A DNA stretch of 64,000 nucleotides from DASXRC01 sp036506495 (GTDB lineage: Bacteria > Actinomycetota > Actinomycetes > Mycobacteriales > Micromonosporaceae): assembly GCA_036506495.1 (NCBI GenBank), contig DASXRQ010000152.1, positions 1-64,000 on the forward strand, read 5' to 3'. Shown in pieces: positions 1 through 9,271 of the stretch. The position numbers and the translations under genes were made by a program. Every line of letters starts with the position of its first letter. Position 1 is the stretch's first letter. The notes beneath the pieces were generated by a model, which saw nothing but the letters and a program-made list of their open reading frames with translations, searched no databases and was not told the DNA's origin.

Positions 1-995
1 AGGTAATCCGCGAAGTTCCACCCCGGCTGGTTCTCATCGCCGTCGAGGAAGGTCGTCGCGGCGGCGCGGCCGCGCTCGTACAGCATCTCGGCCTTCCCGG
101 CCGACAAGTCGAAATCCGTGGCGCGGACGCCGTCCGTATCCACGAAGATCGTGCGGGCGAGCACATCCGCCCGGTCGACGTGCAATTGGTCGTAGAACCC
201 GGACATCGTGGCGATCATCGCCCGTGACAGCGACAGGATGCCGCGGACCTCAGTTCGGTGAGTGGCGGTCGGGCGGCTGGACAGCTTGACACCGAACGTC
301 GGCCACCGCGGCGGGATGCCGTCGGTGCGGTCGAAGACGTCAATCGGGAAGTTCGACAGCATGCCACCGTCGACCAGCCAGGTTTCCTTCCCGCCGTTGA
401 GTCGGTCCGGACAGCGCTCCGGTTGGAAGTAGAAGGGAATGGCCGTGGACGCACGGACGGCGTCGACGACGGGCATCTGGTCGGGGTCGAGCCCGAATCG
501 CCCGCGATAGCTCCACGGGAGGCGCACCAGCTCGCCGTGGGTAACGTCCGACGCCATCGCCACGAAACGGTAGGCGAGGTCCGGTGCATCGCGCTGCGCG
601 GGATCGGCGTCCGCATCGTCGAGTCGCAGCTGGGCAAACGTCTCGACCCCGAACTCTCGAAGCTTCTCGGCAAGCCACGAGCGCAGGTACTCGCCCCGGC
701 ACCAGCCCTTGTGCCACAGCACCTCGGCCACCATCCCCGGCATCCACAGGCGGCCGAGCAGGGACCGGTCCCGGAACTCCTCGTAGTTGAGATCGTCCAT
801 GATCTCGCGCAGCCGCTTGACGGGGGCGCCCGCCGAAACGAGGGCACCGACGATCGCGCCAGCCGAGGTGCCCGCGACCTTGTGGAACCGGTATCCGCGC
901 TCCTCGAGGACGGAGACGGCGCCGGCCAGAGCGATCCCCTTGACGCCACCTCCCTCGAGCACCAGATCCGCATCGAGTGGGCCAGTACTGGTCAT
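1..995 (-). CDS. Patatin-like phospholipase (partial, C-terminus beyond left edge)
   Basis: Reading on the minus strand from ATG at 995, the frame stays open to the window edge (about 331 codons). The N-terminus has the oxyanion-hole motif GGGVKG, then the nucleophile elbow GTSAG (catalytic Ser), and further on the DGG motif with the catalytic Asp (LVDGGMLSNFP). This Ser-Asp dyad is diagnostic of the patatin family of lipid acyl hydrolases, which in bacteria are cytoplasmic or secreted phospholipases. No signal peptide is visible. It diverges from the FHA gene across about 175 bases. The family is certain; the lipid substrate is not known. The C-terminus lies outside the window. Confidence 0.9.
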   Translation of the reverse strand, partial: MTSTGPLDADLVLEGGGVKGIALAGAVSVLEERGYRFHKVAGTSAGAIVGALVSAGAPVKRLREIMDDLNYEEFRDRSLLGRLWMPGMVAEVLWHKGWCRGEYLRSWLAEKLREFGVETFAQLRLDDADADPAQRDAPDLAYRFVAMASDVTHGELVRLPWSYRGRFGLDPDQMPVVDAVRASTAIPFYFQPERCPDRLNGGKETWLVDGGMLSNFPIDVFDRTDGIPPRWPTFGVKLSSRPTATHRTEVRGILSLSRAMIATMSGFYDQLHVDRADVLARTIFVDTDGVRATDFDLSAGKAEMLYERGRAAATTFLDGDENQPGWNFADY

Positions 996-1170
996 CGTGC
1001 TCCTTCCACAGTGGATGAGTGGTCGCCGGGCGGACCACCCGGAGACACAGAGGGCCGCCACCGTCGTCGAAATACAAACCGGCGGCCTCCGTCGGGTATC
1101 CGTGCGGGGGCCTGGCGCCTCATTACGAGTGCGACTAGGTGGATCTGATCGGTGTCCAGAGGGAGGAGCG

Positions 1171-2556
1171 ATGCCTGCCGTTCGTCCGGGCCGGTCGGCC
1201 GAGGCTCGCCCCGGCGCGGCGCGGTGGGTCGCGATCGACCCTGCCGGAACCGTGCTAGGGCGTGACGCCGCGTGCGAGCTGATTGTGGCCAGCCGGCAGG
1301 TCAGCCGCCGGCACGCGATGGTGAGCCTCCGGGGTGGCGACTACTTCGTCGAAGACCTCGGGTCACGAAACGGGACTACCGTCAACGGACTCCGTGTGGT
1401 GGGCGCGGTACCGCTGCGCGACGGCGATCGGCTCGGGTTGGCCGACGGCGAGGTGGAGTTCCGAATTGACGAGCAGCAGGGCTGGCTGCGGGCCGTTCGG
1501 ACCGACGTTCCGTGGTGGCCGGACGCGGAGACTGCGGGAACTCGGCCGGTCGAGCCGTCGGACGACCGGCCGCCTTCGCTGCGCAAACAGTTGCACGACG
1601 CGCCGGGGTTCAGCGGCCGCGCCCTGCTGCTGGCCGTGGCCGGATCCGTCGTCGGAACGGTTCTTAGCGGTTTCACCGGCACCGACCAGTGGGGCCGTCT
1701 CGCCGGCGCCGCCCTGGTGCCGATCGTCGCCGCGACGTTCTCGACTAAGCGGGCCGGTGACGCGGGGCGGGTGCGAACGGTCGCGATAGTCGTCCTCAGC
1801 ACGGCCGCGCTCGCGATCACTTGGGCCGGCGTTTCGGTGGCCGACCTGGCCGCCGGTAGGTCGGTGGTGCCGGGTGCGGCCTCGCGGACCACCACGTTTC
1901 CCGGACTCAGCCTCGACCCACCCGAGTCCGACCCCGGCCCGACCACGGGGCCTGCGCTCGTGGTCACCGGGGCGGTGGACTGCGGCTCGGTGTTCATCGG
2001 TACGCGGCAGGCCTGCGACGCGCGGGTAACGATCAGGTCGACAGGCAACCGGCCGCTGCGCATCAGCCGCGTCGAGGTGACCGGCCCGAACGACGCCGAC
2101 TTCACCGTCGGTGTCGAGTGCGTGAACCGATCACTCGACACCGACGAGACTTGCGCAATGACGGTGCGGTTCAGCCCCTCGGCCGTTGGCCGGCGGGAGG
2201 CCACGCTGGTGATTCACCAGAACTTGCCGCCACCCGATCGCGGCACCGCGGTCGCGGTCGCCGGCATCGGGCGGGCGAGCCTCGCCCCATGCATGGCGGG
2301 TTTCGTGTGGCGGGAGGCGGTGGCCGACGACCACGTCTGCGTGACGCCGGAGACCCACGCACAGGTTCAGGCCGACAACGCCCTCGCCGACACCCGCCGC
2401 AGCCGCGACGGCGGGCCGTTCGGCCCGGATACCTGCGTCGACGGGTTCGTGTGGCGCGAAGCGGTGCCGAACGACCACGTTTGCGTGACCCCGGCCACCC
2501 GCGAGGCAACCCGTCAGGACAACGCGCTGACGGACACCCGCCGCGAGCACGGCTAG
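1171..2556 (+). CDS. FHA-domain membrane protein with ASH-like domain and two C-terminal VWREA repeats
   Basis: 461 aa. ATG at 1171 has GGGAGGAG just upstream. Residues about 18-105 form an FHA phosphothreonine-binding domain (GRD at 30-32, SRRH at 45-48, then GSRNGT). Hydrophobic segments follow at about 151-190 and 204-226, so the FHA domain should be on one side of the membrane and the C-terminal half on the other. Residues about 265-365 look like an ASPM-SPD2-Hydin/choice-of-anchor Ig fold (CGSVFIG, FSPSAVGRREATL). The end carries two copies of a short unit reading C-x2-GFVWREA-x4-DHVCV-TP. The unit is seen in other actinobacterial surface proteins as far as I recall; its role is unknown. 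FHA proteins usually read Ser/Thr kinase output; no kinase gene is in the window. Confidence 0.8.
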   Translation: MPAVRPGRSAEARPGAARWVAIDPAGTVLGRDAACELIVASRQVSRRHAMVSLRGGDYFVEDLGSRNGTTVNGLRVVGAVPLRDGDRLGLADGEVEFRIDEQQGWLRAVRTDVPWWPDAETAGTRPVEPSDDRPPSLRKQLHDAPGFSGRALLLAVAGSVVGTVLSGFTGTDQWGRLAGAALVPIVAATFSTKRAGDAGRVRTVAIVVLSTAALAITWAGVSVADLAAGRSVVPGAASRTTTFPGLSLDPPESDPGPTTGPALVVTGAVDCGSVFIGTRQACDARVTIRSTGNRPLRISRVEVTGPNDADFTVGVECVNRSLDTDETCAMTVRFSPSAVGRREATLVIHQNLPPPDRGTAVAVAGIGRASLAPCMAGFVWREAVADDHVCVTPETHAQVQADNALADTRRSRDGGPFGPDTCVDGFVWREAVPNDHVCVTPATREATRQDNALTDTRREHG

Positions 2557-2576
2557 GCGCCGTCCTGGTCGGCCGT

Positions 2577-4295
2577 CTAGTGCGAATCGCGGCTCACCGC
2601 CGAACCGCTGGAGCCGACGAGGAAGTCCAGGTCCGCGCCGGTGTCGGCCTGCAGGACGTGGTCGATGTAGAGGCGTTGCCATCCGCGTTTCGGGTTGGCG
2701 AAGCCCGCGACCGTGGCCGGGTTTGGCGTACGGCGGGCGAGCTCATCGGCCGGTACCTCGAGATCGATTCGGCGTGCCTCGACGTCCAGTGCGAGAACAT
2801 CACCGGTCTGCACCAGCGCCAACGGACCGCCGGCGGCCGCCTCGGGGCAGACGTGGAGCACGACGGTGCCGTACGCGGTGCCGCTCATCCGCCCGTCGCA
2901 GACCCGGACCATGTCCCGAACGCCCCGCTCGAGCAGCTTCTTGGGCAGCGGCAGGTTCGACACCTCGGGCATGCCTGGATAGCCCTTGGGTCCGCAGCCG
3001 CGCAGCACCAGGACGGAGTCGGCGTTGACGTCGAGATCCGGGTCGTCGATGCGGGCGTGGAAGTCCTCGATGCTGTCGAAGACAACCGCACGGCCGCGGT
3101 GCCGGAGCAGGTGCGGCGATGCCGCCGCCGGCTTGATCAGTGCCCCGTCGGGCGCGAGGTTGCCACGCAGCACGGCGATCCCGCCCTCGGCGATCAGCGG
3201 ATCCGAGCGGGTCCGGATCACTTCTGGGTCCCAGACGCGGGCGTCGTCGAGGTAGTCGACGAGCGGCTTGCCCGTGACGGTGAGCGCCGCGGGGTCGAGC
3301 AGGTCACGCACCTCGCGCAGCACCGCGAGCAGGCCACCGGCGCGGTGGAAGTCGTCCATGAGGAAACGGCCGGCCGGGAGCAGATCGACGAGCACCGGCA
3401 CGCGCGACCCGATGCGGTCGAAGTCGTAGATCGTCAGGGCGATCCCTAGCCGTCCGGCGATGGCCAGCAGGTGTACGACCGCGTTGGTGGACCCGCCAAT
3501 CGCGGCCAGCGCCACGATGGCGTTGTGGAATGATCCCTTGGTCAGGATGCTGCTCGGCCGGCGGTCCTCGGTCACCAGCTCGACAGCCAGGCGGCCGGCG
3601 GCGTGAGCGGCCTCGAGCAGTCGGCTGTCCGGCGCCGGAGTCCCGGCGACCCCGGGGATGACGGTCCCGAGCGCCTCGGCGACCAACGCCATGGTGGACG
3701 CGGTCCCCATCGTGTTGCAGTGCCCGCGGCTGCGGATCATCGCCGACTCCGACCGGGCGAACTGCTCCTGCGGGAGCGTGCCCGCGCGGACCTCCTCCGA
3801 CAGCCGCCACACATCGGTGCCGCAGCCGAGTGGCACGCCGCGGAACGTGCCCGTCAGCATCGGCCCGCCGGGCACGAGGACCGCGGGCAGGTCGACCGAC
3901 GCAGCGGCCATCAACAGCGCCGGGACCGTCTTGTCGCAGCCGCCGAGGAGCACCACTCCATCGATGGGGTTCGCCCGGAGCATCTCCTCGGCGGCCATTG
4001 CCGCCATGTTGCGCCAGAGCATCGCCGTTGGCCGGACCTGTGTCTCACCGATCGACACCACCGGCAACTCCAGCGGGATGCCGCCCGCCTCGTAGACGCC
4101 GTTTCGCACGGAGGCGGCCACCTCGGTCAGGTGTGCGTTGCACGGGGTCAGGTCCGAGGCGGTGTTCGCGATGGCGATATGCGGCCGGCCCGTGAAGGCA
4201 TCGTCCGGCAGACCGCGACGCATCCAGGCGCGGTGGATGTAGGCATTGCGGTCGTCGCCGGAGTACCACCGCCCGCTGCGGAGCACTGATCCCAT
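2577..4295 (-). CDS. IlvD/Edd-family dehydratase, probably sugar-acid dehydratase
   Basis: 572 aa, matching the usual length of dihydroxy-acid and sugar-acid dehydratases. The cysteine motifs expected to hold the Fe-S cluster are present: TPCNAH near residue 50, GGCDKT near 120, and GHCNTMGTAST near 195. The sequence style (short insert, start GSVLRSGRWYSG) is closer to arabonate/xylonate-type dehydratases than to biosynthetic IlvD. The reaction would be removal of water from a 2,3-dihydroxy acid to give a 2-keto-3-deoxy acid. It diverges from a zinc alcohol dehydrogenase 97 bases away, which supports a sugar-catabolic role. Branched-chain amino acid synthesis is the alternative, but no ilv genes are nearby. 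Confidence 0.8.
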   Translation of the reverse strand: MGSVLRSGRWYSGDDRNAYIHRAWMRRGLPDDAFTGRPHIAIANTASDLTPCNAHLTEVAASVRNGVYEAGGIPLELPVVSIGETQVRPTAMLWRNMAAMAAEEMLRANPIDGVVLLGGCDKTVPALLMAAASVDLPAVLVPGGPMLTGTFRGVPLGCGTDVWRLSEEVRAGTLPQEQFARSESAMIRSRGHCNTMGTASTMALVAEALGTVIPGVAGTPAPDSRLLEAAHAAGRLAVELVTEDRRPSSILTKGSFHNAIVALAAIGGSTNAVVHLLAIAGRLGIALTIYDFDRIGSRVPVLVDLLPAGRFLMDDFHRAGGLLAVLREVRDLLDPAALTVTGKPLVDYLDDARVWDPEVIRTRSDPLIAEGGIAVLRGNLAPDGALIKPAAASPHLLRHRGRAVVFDSIEDFHARIDDPDLDVNADSVLVLRGCGPKGYPGMPEVSNLPLPKKLLERGVRDMVRVCDGRMSGTAYGTVVLHVCPEAAAGGPLALVQTGDVLALDVEARRIDLEVPADELARRTPNPATVAGFANPKRGWQRLYIDHVLQADTGADLDFLVGSSGSAVSRDSH

Positions 4296-4392
4296 GTATC
4301 TTCCAGTTGCCGAAACGATGGTCTACGGTCCGGAATGTCATGGAGATTACGCGAATAGTCAACGGATCGGCACCCCCCGGTCTGCAGGGGCG

Positions 4393-5424
4393 GTGAGCGC
4401 CCGGACGATGCACGCCTTCGTGCTCACCGCGCCGGGGGAGGGCTCGGTGCAGCAGGTGCCGGCCCCAGTGGCGGCTCCTGGCGAGGCGGTCGTGGACGTC
4501 GAGCGGGTCGGAGTGTGCGGCACCGACGTCGAGTTCTTCACGGGCGAGATGGCCTACCTGCACGAGGGGCACGCACGGTTCCCGATGCGCCTCGGTCACG
4601 AATGGGCCGGCACGGTCTCTGCGGTCGGCGACGGCGTCGACCCAGGCTGGATCGGTCGGCGAGTCATGGGCGACACGATGCTCGGCGACGGCAACTGCCG
4701 GCGGTGCCGGAAGGGACATCAGCACGTCTGCGAGAACCGGCAGGAGGTCGGGATCCGGGGCGGGCGACCGGGCGCGCTGGCCGAGCAGCTGGCCGTACCG
4801 GTCACCTCTCTGCACGGACTGCCCGACACGGTCGACGCGGTCCTCGGGGCGCTGGTCGAGCCCGGCGGCAACGCCCTGCGCTCGGCGCAGGCGGCCCACC
4901 TCCGGCCGGGTGACCGAGCCCTCGTTCTCGGTCCCGGGACCATCGGGTTGCTGGTGGCGATGTTCGCTCGGGCGGCCGGGGCGGATGTGCACCTGTTGGG
5001 CCGCTCGTCCGGCTCGCTGGACTTCGCCCACACGCTCGGGTTTGAGCACGGCTGGATCGAGGACAGCCTCCCCGATCTGCCCTTCGACGCCGTCATCGAC
5101 GCGTCGAACGCACCGCACCTGCCCGCCATGGCCCTCGACCTGGTCGAGCCGGCCGGCCGAGTCGTGTACGTGGGACTGGCCGGCAGCCCCAGCCGTATCG
5201 ACACCCGCACGCTGGCGCTGAAGGACGTGACCGCGGTCGGCGTGCTGTCCGCGTCGCCCGGCCTCGACGGCACCATCCAGGCGTACGCGAGCGGAGAGGT
5301 TGATCCCCGGCCGCTGGTGGCCGCGGTCGTCGGGTTGGACCAGGTCGGCGCCGCGCTGGCGGGGAAGCGACCCCCGGGCGCCGGTCCTGGGCCGAAGGTC
5401 CATGTGGACCCGCGCCTCCACTGA
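4393..5424 (+). CDS. Zinc-dependent alcohol dehydrogenase, MDR family
   Basis: 343 aa from GTG 4393 (preceded by CAGGGGCG); ATG 4408 is the alternative start. Catalytic zinc motifs are visible: GVCGTDVEF (Cys ligand) and GHEWAGTV (His-Glu). The structural-zinc loop reads GDGNCRRCRKGHQHVC, so three cysteines are kept and the usual first cysteine is Asp. A Rossmann motif (LVLGPGTIGLLVA) binds NAD(P). The likely reaction is oxidation of a sugar or polyol hydroxyl. Divergent pairing with the sugar-acid dehydratase suggests the two act on the same carbohydrate route. The substrate cannot be named from the sequence. Confidence 0.85.
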   Translation: MSARTMHAFVLTAPGEGSVQQVPAPVAAPGEAVVDVERVGVCGTDVEFFTGEMAYLHEGHARFPMRLGHEWAGTVSAVGDGVDPGWIGRRVMGDTMLGDGNCRRCRKGHQHVCENRQEVGIRGGRPGALAEQLAVPVTSLHGLPDTVDAVLGALVEPGGNALRSAQAAHLRPGDRALVLGPGTIGLLVAMFARAAGADVHLLGRSSGSLDFAHTLGFEHGWIEDSLPDLPFDAVIDASNAPHLPAMALDLVEPAGRVVYVGLAGSPSRIDTRTLALKDVTAVGVLSASPGLDGTIQAYASGEVDPRPLVAAVVGLDQVGAALAGKRPPGAGPGPKVHVDPRLH

Positions 5425-5434
5425 ACCGGGGGTG

Positions 5435-6352
5435 TCAGCTGCCGCGCGGCACGACGACCAGCGGGCTGCGCGCCGTCCGGACGAGCCTGGACGACACGCC
5501 GCCCAACAGCACACTGCGAACCGGCCCGTACCCGCGCGAGCCGCAGAACAAGACGTCGATGTGGTCTTCGTCGAGCTCGGCGAGCACCTCCACGACGTCA
5601 CCGGTGAGTATCTGGCCGGTGGCCTGCACGCCGGGTGGCAGGCCCGCGATCGCCGTATCGAGAGCGAACTGATACTGCTCGCGGGCGGTCGCCAGGAATG
5701 CGCGCTCCGCATCGCGACCGATGAGCAGCGGCAGCACCTCCGCCTCGTCGGCGACCACGGTGTACAGGCGCAGCTCCGCCGACGTCCGCCGCGCGAGTCG
5801 GGCGGCGACCTCCAGTGCCGCCGTGGCCTCCGGCACGTCGATGTAGGCAACCCCGATGCGGGTCAGCGCGCTCGAGCTGCGGTTGCGCGCACCGGACGGC
5901 GCCACGGCGACCGGACACGGGCTGCCCGACAGCAGCCGCTCCGCGGTGCTGCCCGCAAACAGCCGTTCCTCGGTCGCCCGGCTGCCCGAGCCCACCACGA
6001 TGAGCGACGCGGTCAGCTCCTCCGCGAGGTCGAGGAGGCCGTGCGCCGCCGAGGAAGACGCCACGATGCGGTACTCGATCCGCTTCGGCGGCCCGGTCAG
6101 GGCGTCAATCCGCGACCGCGCGCCGTCCAGCACCCGTTCGGCCAGGCGATGGCGGTCGGCCACCCATTCGGCGTCGACGCGCGCCGGGCTAATGGCCGCC
6201 GCGGACGGGTGAACCGCGGCGACGACAAGCGGAACGTCCAGGATTCGGGTGAACCACAGAGCCAGGCCGAGTGCGTCCTCACCCTGGGCGCTGCCGTCGA
6301 ACCCGACGACTATCGGCCCGAGTTCGGGCAGCGGGGCCGGGGTCTCAGTCAT
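5435..6352 (-). CDS. Universal stress protein with two tandem Usp domains
   Basis: 305 aa. Two Usp folds follow one another, each beginning with a hydrophobic strand plus Asp (VVGFDGS; IGVAYIDV) and ending in an ATP-binding loop. The first loop is GSGSR-x8-GSTAERLL; the second is GSRGYG-x6-GGVSSRLV. This tandem arrangement is typical of actinobacterial Usp proteins, many of which are induced in hypoxia or dormancy. Its ATG at 6352 lies inside the end of the upstream permease gene (8-base overlap), so the two are cotranscribed. A role in stress survival or in regulating the transporter is inferred. Confidence 0.9.
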   Translation of the reverse strand: MTETPAPLPELGPIVVGFDGSAQGEDALGLALWFTRILDVPLVVAAVHPSAAAISPARVDAEWVADRHRLAERVLDGARSRIDALTGPPKRIEYRIVASSSAAHGLLDLAEELTASLIVVGSGSRATEERLFAGSTAERLLSGSPCPVAVAPSGARNRSSSALTRIGVAYIDVPEATAALEVAARLARRTSAELRLYTVVADEAEVLPLLIGRDAERAFLATAREQYQFALDTAIAGLPPGVQATGQILTGDVVEVLAELDEDHIDVLFCGSRGYGPVRSVLLGGVSSRLVRTARSPLVVVPRGS

Positions 6353-7835
6353 GGGAGTCGTGCCGGTGCAGCAGATCCACCGGCTCCGCCGGCACCACCC
6401 CGTACTCGCCGTGCGCCATGCGCAGTCGGGAGTTGCGATATCCGTAGAAGGCGTAGATGAGCAGACCGGCGGCCAGCCACAGGACGAACCGGATCCAGGT
6501 GGCGAGTGGCAGGTCCTTCATCAGGTACACGGCGAACGCGACGCCGAGCACCGGGAGGATCGGCGACCACGGCACCCGGTACGGCCGCGGCATGTCCGGC
6601 CGAGTGCGCCTCAGGATGATCACGCCGATGTTGACAAGGACGAACGCGAACAGCGTGCCGATATTCACCAGTTCGACGATCTTGCTCAACGGCACGAGCG
6701 CGGCCAGCACGGCGATCAGTACGCCCAGTCCCATGGTCAACCGGGCCGGCGTACCGAAGCGCGCGTTAACCTTCGCCAAGCCCTCCGGCAGCAGCCCGTC
6801 CCGGCACATGGCGAAGAAGATCCGGGTCTGCCCGTAGAACACGACCAGGACGACGCTGGTGATCGCTATCAGCGCGCCCAGTGCGAGCAGCCAGGCCGCC
6901 CACCCTATGCCGGCGCCGTCCTTGAGAGCCGTCGCGAGCGGGGCGTCGCTCTTCTCCATCTCCGTCGGGGTAGCGATTCCCAGCGCGCCCACGGCCGTGA
7001 GGATGTAGAACACGGTGCAGATCACGAGCGAGCCGATGATGGCGAACGGCAGGTCCCGCTTGGGATTCTTCGCCTCCTCGCTGCCCGTAGAGACCGCGTC
7101 GAAGCCGATGTACGCAAAGAAGATGATGGCCGCCGCCGTCGTGATACTCCCCGTCCCGTGCGGCACGAACGGGGTGAAGTTCTTGGTGCTGAAGTTGGCC
7201 AGTGCCACGACGATGAAGAACGTCAGCACGAGCAGCTTGAGGGCGACCATGACGAAGTTGGCCCGGGCACTCTCGCGTACCCCGCGAATCAGCAGGAACG
7301 CGATGGCGAGCACGATGAACACGGCTGGCAGGTTGAACACGCCGCCGTCCTCGGGTGATTTCGCGATCGCGTCCGGCAGGTGGTAGTCGAACGCTGCCTC
7401 GAGGAAGACGTTGACGTTGCCGCCCCAGCCCACGGCCACCGCCGCCACCGACACGCCGTACTCCAGGACGAGGTCCCAGCCGATGATCCAGGCCACGATC
7501 TCGCCGAGCGTCGCGTAGGTGTACGTGTAGGCGCTGCCGGACACCGGAATGGACGACGCCAGCTCCGCATAGGAGAGCGCGGAGAATGTGCACGCGACGG
7601 CGGCAAGAACGAACGAGAGGATCACCGCGGGACCGGCGATGCCCGCGCCCTCGCCGATGACGACGAAGATGCCGGTGCCGATGATCGCGCCGACGCCCAT
7701 GGCCAGCAGCGACGACCCGCCGACGGAACGTTTCAGCTCATGCCCGTGCTCGTGCGTCTCGGTGAGGAGCGAGGAAACATCACGGATCGCGAAGACGCCG
7801 GGCCTACCCGATCTGCCCTTGGCCGTCACACTCAT
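6345..7835 (-). CDS. APC-superfamily amino acid permease (cationic amino acid transporter type)
   Basis: 496 aa from ATG 7835, chosen because GGAGGTGG sits eight bases upstream; a GTG at 7844 would overlap that site. About 12 to 14 hydrophobic helices are visible. The first carries the APC substrate-binding signature GVGAIIGTGIFVVIGEGAG. The sequence AYIGFDAVSTGSEEAKNP after helix 5 is typical of the CAT/YhdG branch. It imports an amino acid, probably by proton symport or exchange, across the cytoplasmic membrane. The end overlaps the Usp gene by 8 bases. The combination permease plus Usp resembles known transporter-stress protein pairs; the amino acid specificity is not readable. Confidence 0.9.
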   Translation of the reverse strand: MSVTAKGRSGRPGVFAIRDVSSLLTETHEHGHELKRSVGGSSLLAMGVGAIIGTGIFVVIGEGAGIAGPAVILSFVLAAVACTFSALSYAELASSIPVSGSAYTYTYATLGEIVAWIIGWDLVLEYGVSVAAVAVGWGGNVNVFLEAAFDYHLPDAIAKSPEDGGVFNLPAVFIVLAIAFLLIRGVRESARANFVMVALKLLVLTFFIVVALANFSTKNFTPFVPHGTGSITTAAAIIFFAYIGFDAVSTGSEEAKNPKRDLPFAIIGSLVICTVFYILTAVGALGIATPTEMEKSDAPLATALKDGAGIGWAAWLLALGALIAITSVVLVVFYGQTRIFFAMCRDGLLPEGLAKVNARFGTPARLTMGLGVLIAVLAALVPLSKIVELVNIGTLFAFVLVNIGVIILRRTRPDMPRPYRVPWSPILPVLGVAFAVYLMKDLPLATWIRFVLWLAAGLLIYAFYGYRNSRLRMAHGEYGVVPAEPVDLLHRHDSHD

Positions 7836-7922
7836 TGCGACCACCTCCGCCGCAGTGGACTAAGCGTAGGAGAATGCGGTCGATGCCGGAAGAGGCACAC
7901 GTCGAGACCGCGGCCAGCTCCG

Positions 7923-8285
7923 TCACCGACGGCGGCGGAGCAGCTCGGCCAACACCGCCGCCTGACTGTGCTCGATGTCCCGGGTGGCCGTGAGCAGCGT
8001 GACCGGGCCTTGCCGGACGAGCGTTCGGAGGTGGTCCACGGCTGCCGCGCGGTCGGGCTCGTCGAGTTCGACGAGGTAACGGCGGCGGAACTCCGCGAAT
8101 CTCTCCGGTCGGTGGCCGTACCAGCTGCGCAATCCGGTCGATGGCGCAACATCCTTCAGCCACTCGTCCATCCGCAACTCGGCCTTGGCCATCCCGCGCG
8201 GCCACACCCGGTCCACAAGCACCCGCGCACCGTCGTCAGGCGACGGATCGTCGTAGACCCGGCGAAGCCCTATCTGCCGCACCAT
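7923..8285 (-). CDS. DUF488 family protein (YeaO-like)
   Basis: 120 aa. ATG at 8285 has AGGAGG eight bases upstream. Family marks are VLVDRVWPRG near residue 22, the WYGHRPERFAEFRRRY segment near 54-70, and LLTATRDIEHSQA near 95. DUF488 proteins are small cytoplasmic proteins of unknown biochemical function. It starts 27 bases after the MDR gene upstream, so it may be the last gene of the acyl-CoA operon, but its function gives no independent link. Confidence 0.85.
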   Translation of the reverse strand: MVRQIGLRRVYDDPSPDDGARVLVDRVWPRGMAKAELRMDEWLKDVAPSTGLRSWYGHRPERFAEFRRRYLVELDEPDRAAAVDHLRTLVRQGPVTLLTATRDIEHSQAAVLAELLRRRR

Positions 8286-8312
8286 TCCGGCTACCTCCTC
8301 GAAATCTCCGTG

Positions 8313-9266
8313 TCAGCGCGACGGGTCGAGGACCAGCTTTCCCGTCGTACGGCGGGCGCGCAGGTCCTCGTGCGCCTGGCGGGCGTGCGACAGCGGGTAC
8401 TCCCCGCCGGGCACCGCGCGCAGCGCTCCCTTCGTGACGAGGTCGAACAGCTCGGTCATCGCCCGCGGCACGAGGCCCGGCATCCGGTACGCGTGGGGCA
8501 GCCACATGCCGGCCACCGTGGTCGAGTGAGCCAACAGGTTGGCCGGCGCCACCGGTTTCGGCGGCTGCCGGTTGGCCATCCCGTAGAAGGCGAGCCGGCC
8601 GAACGGCGCCAACGCCACCACGCTCTGGTCGGTCACCCGGCCCCCGGTCATGTCGAGCACCACGTCCACCCGTCGTCCCCGGTTGGCCTCCCGCAGCGCC
8701 GCCGTCATGTCGGGCGCGTCGGCGTCCACGGCCACGTCCGCGCCGAGTGACAGCGAGAGCTCGCGCTTGGCCGGTGAGCTAGCCGTCGCGATCACCCGAC
8801 CCGCGCCCCAGGCCTTGGCCAACTGGACCGCGAGGCTGCCGACGCCACCGGCCGCCGCGTGAACGACCACGGTCTCACCACGCTCCATGTGTACGCTACG
8901 TCGCAGCAACAGCCACGCCGTGACGCCCTGGACGACCAACGCCAGCGCGGTCACATCGTCCACCCCGTCGGGCACGTCGAATGTGGACACCGGATCGGCC
9001 ACGGCCCGCTCGGCGTATCCGCCACCGGCCAGCATGGCAACCACCCGCCGGCCATCGGTGGTGCGGCCGACCACCTCGCCGCCCGGGATCATCGGCAGCT
9101 CCGTGCGGGACAGGTAGGAGTTCTCCGCCTGGTGCGTATCGGCGTAGTTGACCCCCGCCCGGTCCACGGACACGAGCAGCTGACCCGGGCCCGGCCGCGG
9201 CTCGGGCACGTCAGCCGGAACGAGGACCTCCGGGCCGCCGAACTCGGTGACCATGATCGCGCGCAT
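8313..9266 (-). CDS. Quinone oxidoreductase-like MDR dehydrogenase (zinc-free)
   Basis: 317 aa from ATG 9266. The GroES-like N-terminal half includes GVNYADTHQ and IPGGEVVG. The NADPH-binding half has VVHAAAGGVGSLAVQLA. The zinc ligands of alcohol dehydrogenases are missing, as expected for quinone oxidoreductase/enoyl reductase types. It starts five bases after the SDR stop and belongs to the same minus-strand operon. In that context it could reduce an enoyl thioester or quinone intermediate of the catabolic route; this is inference. Confidence 0.85.
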   Translation of the reverse strand: MRAIMVTEFGGPEVLVPADVPEPRPGPGQLLVSVDRAGVNYADTHQAENSYLSRTELPMIPGGEVVGRTTDGRRVVAMLAGGGYAERAVADPVSTFDVPDGVDDVTALALVVQGVTAWLLLRRSVHMERGETVVVHAAAGGVGSLAVQLAKAWGAGRVIATASSPAKRELSLSLGADVAVDADAPDMTAALREANRGRRVDVVLDMTGGRVTDQSVVALAPFGRLAFYGMANRQPPKPVAPANLLAHSTTVAGMWLPHAYRMPGLVPRAMTELFDLVTKGALRAVPGGEYPLSHARQAHEDLRARRTTGKLVLDPSR

Positions 9267-9271
9267 GGTGG

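Noticed and set aside
258..1148. Open frame on the plus strand opposite the patatin gene
   Set aside because: Its protein is the reverse-frame shadow of the patatin gene; no ribosome site or motif.
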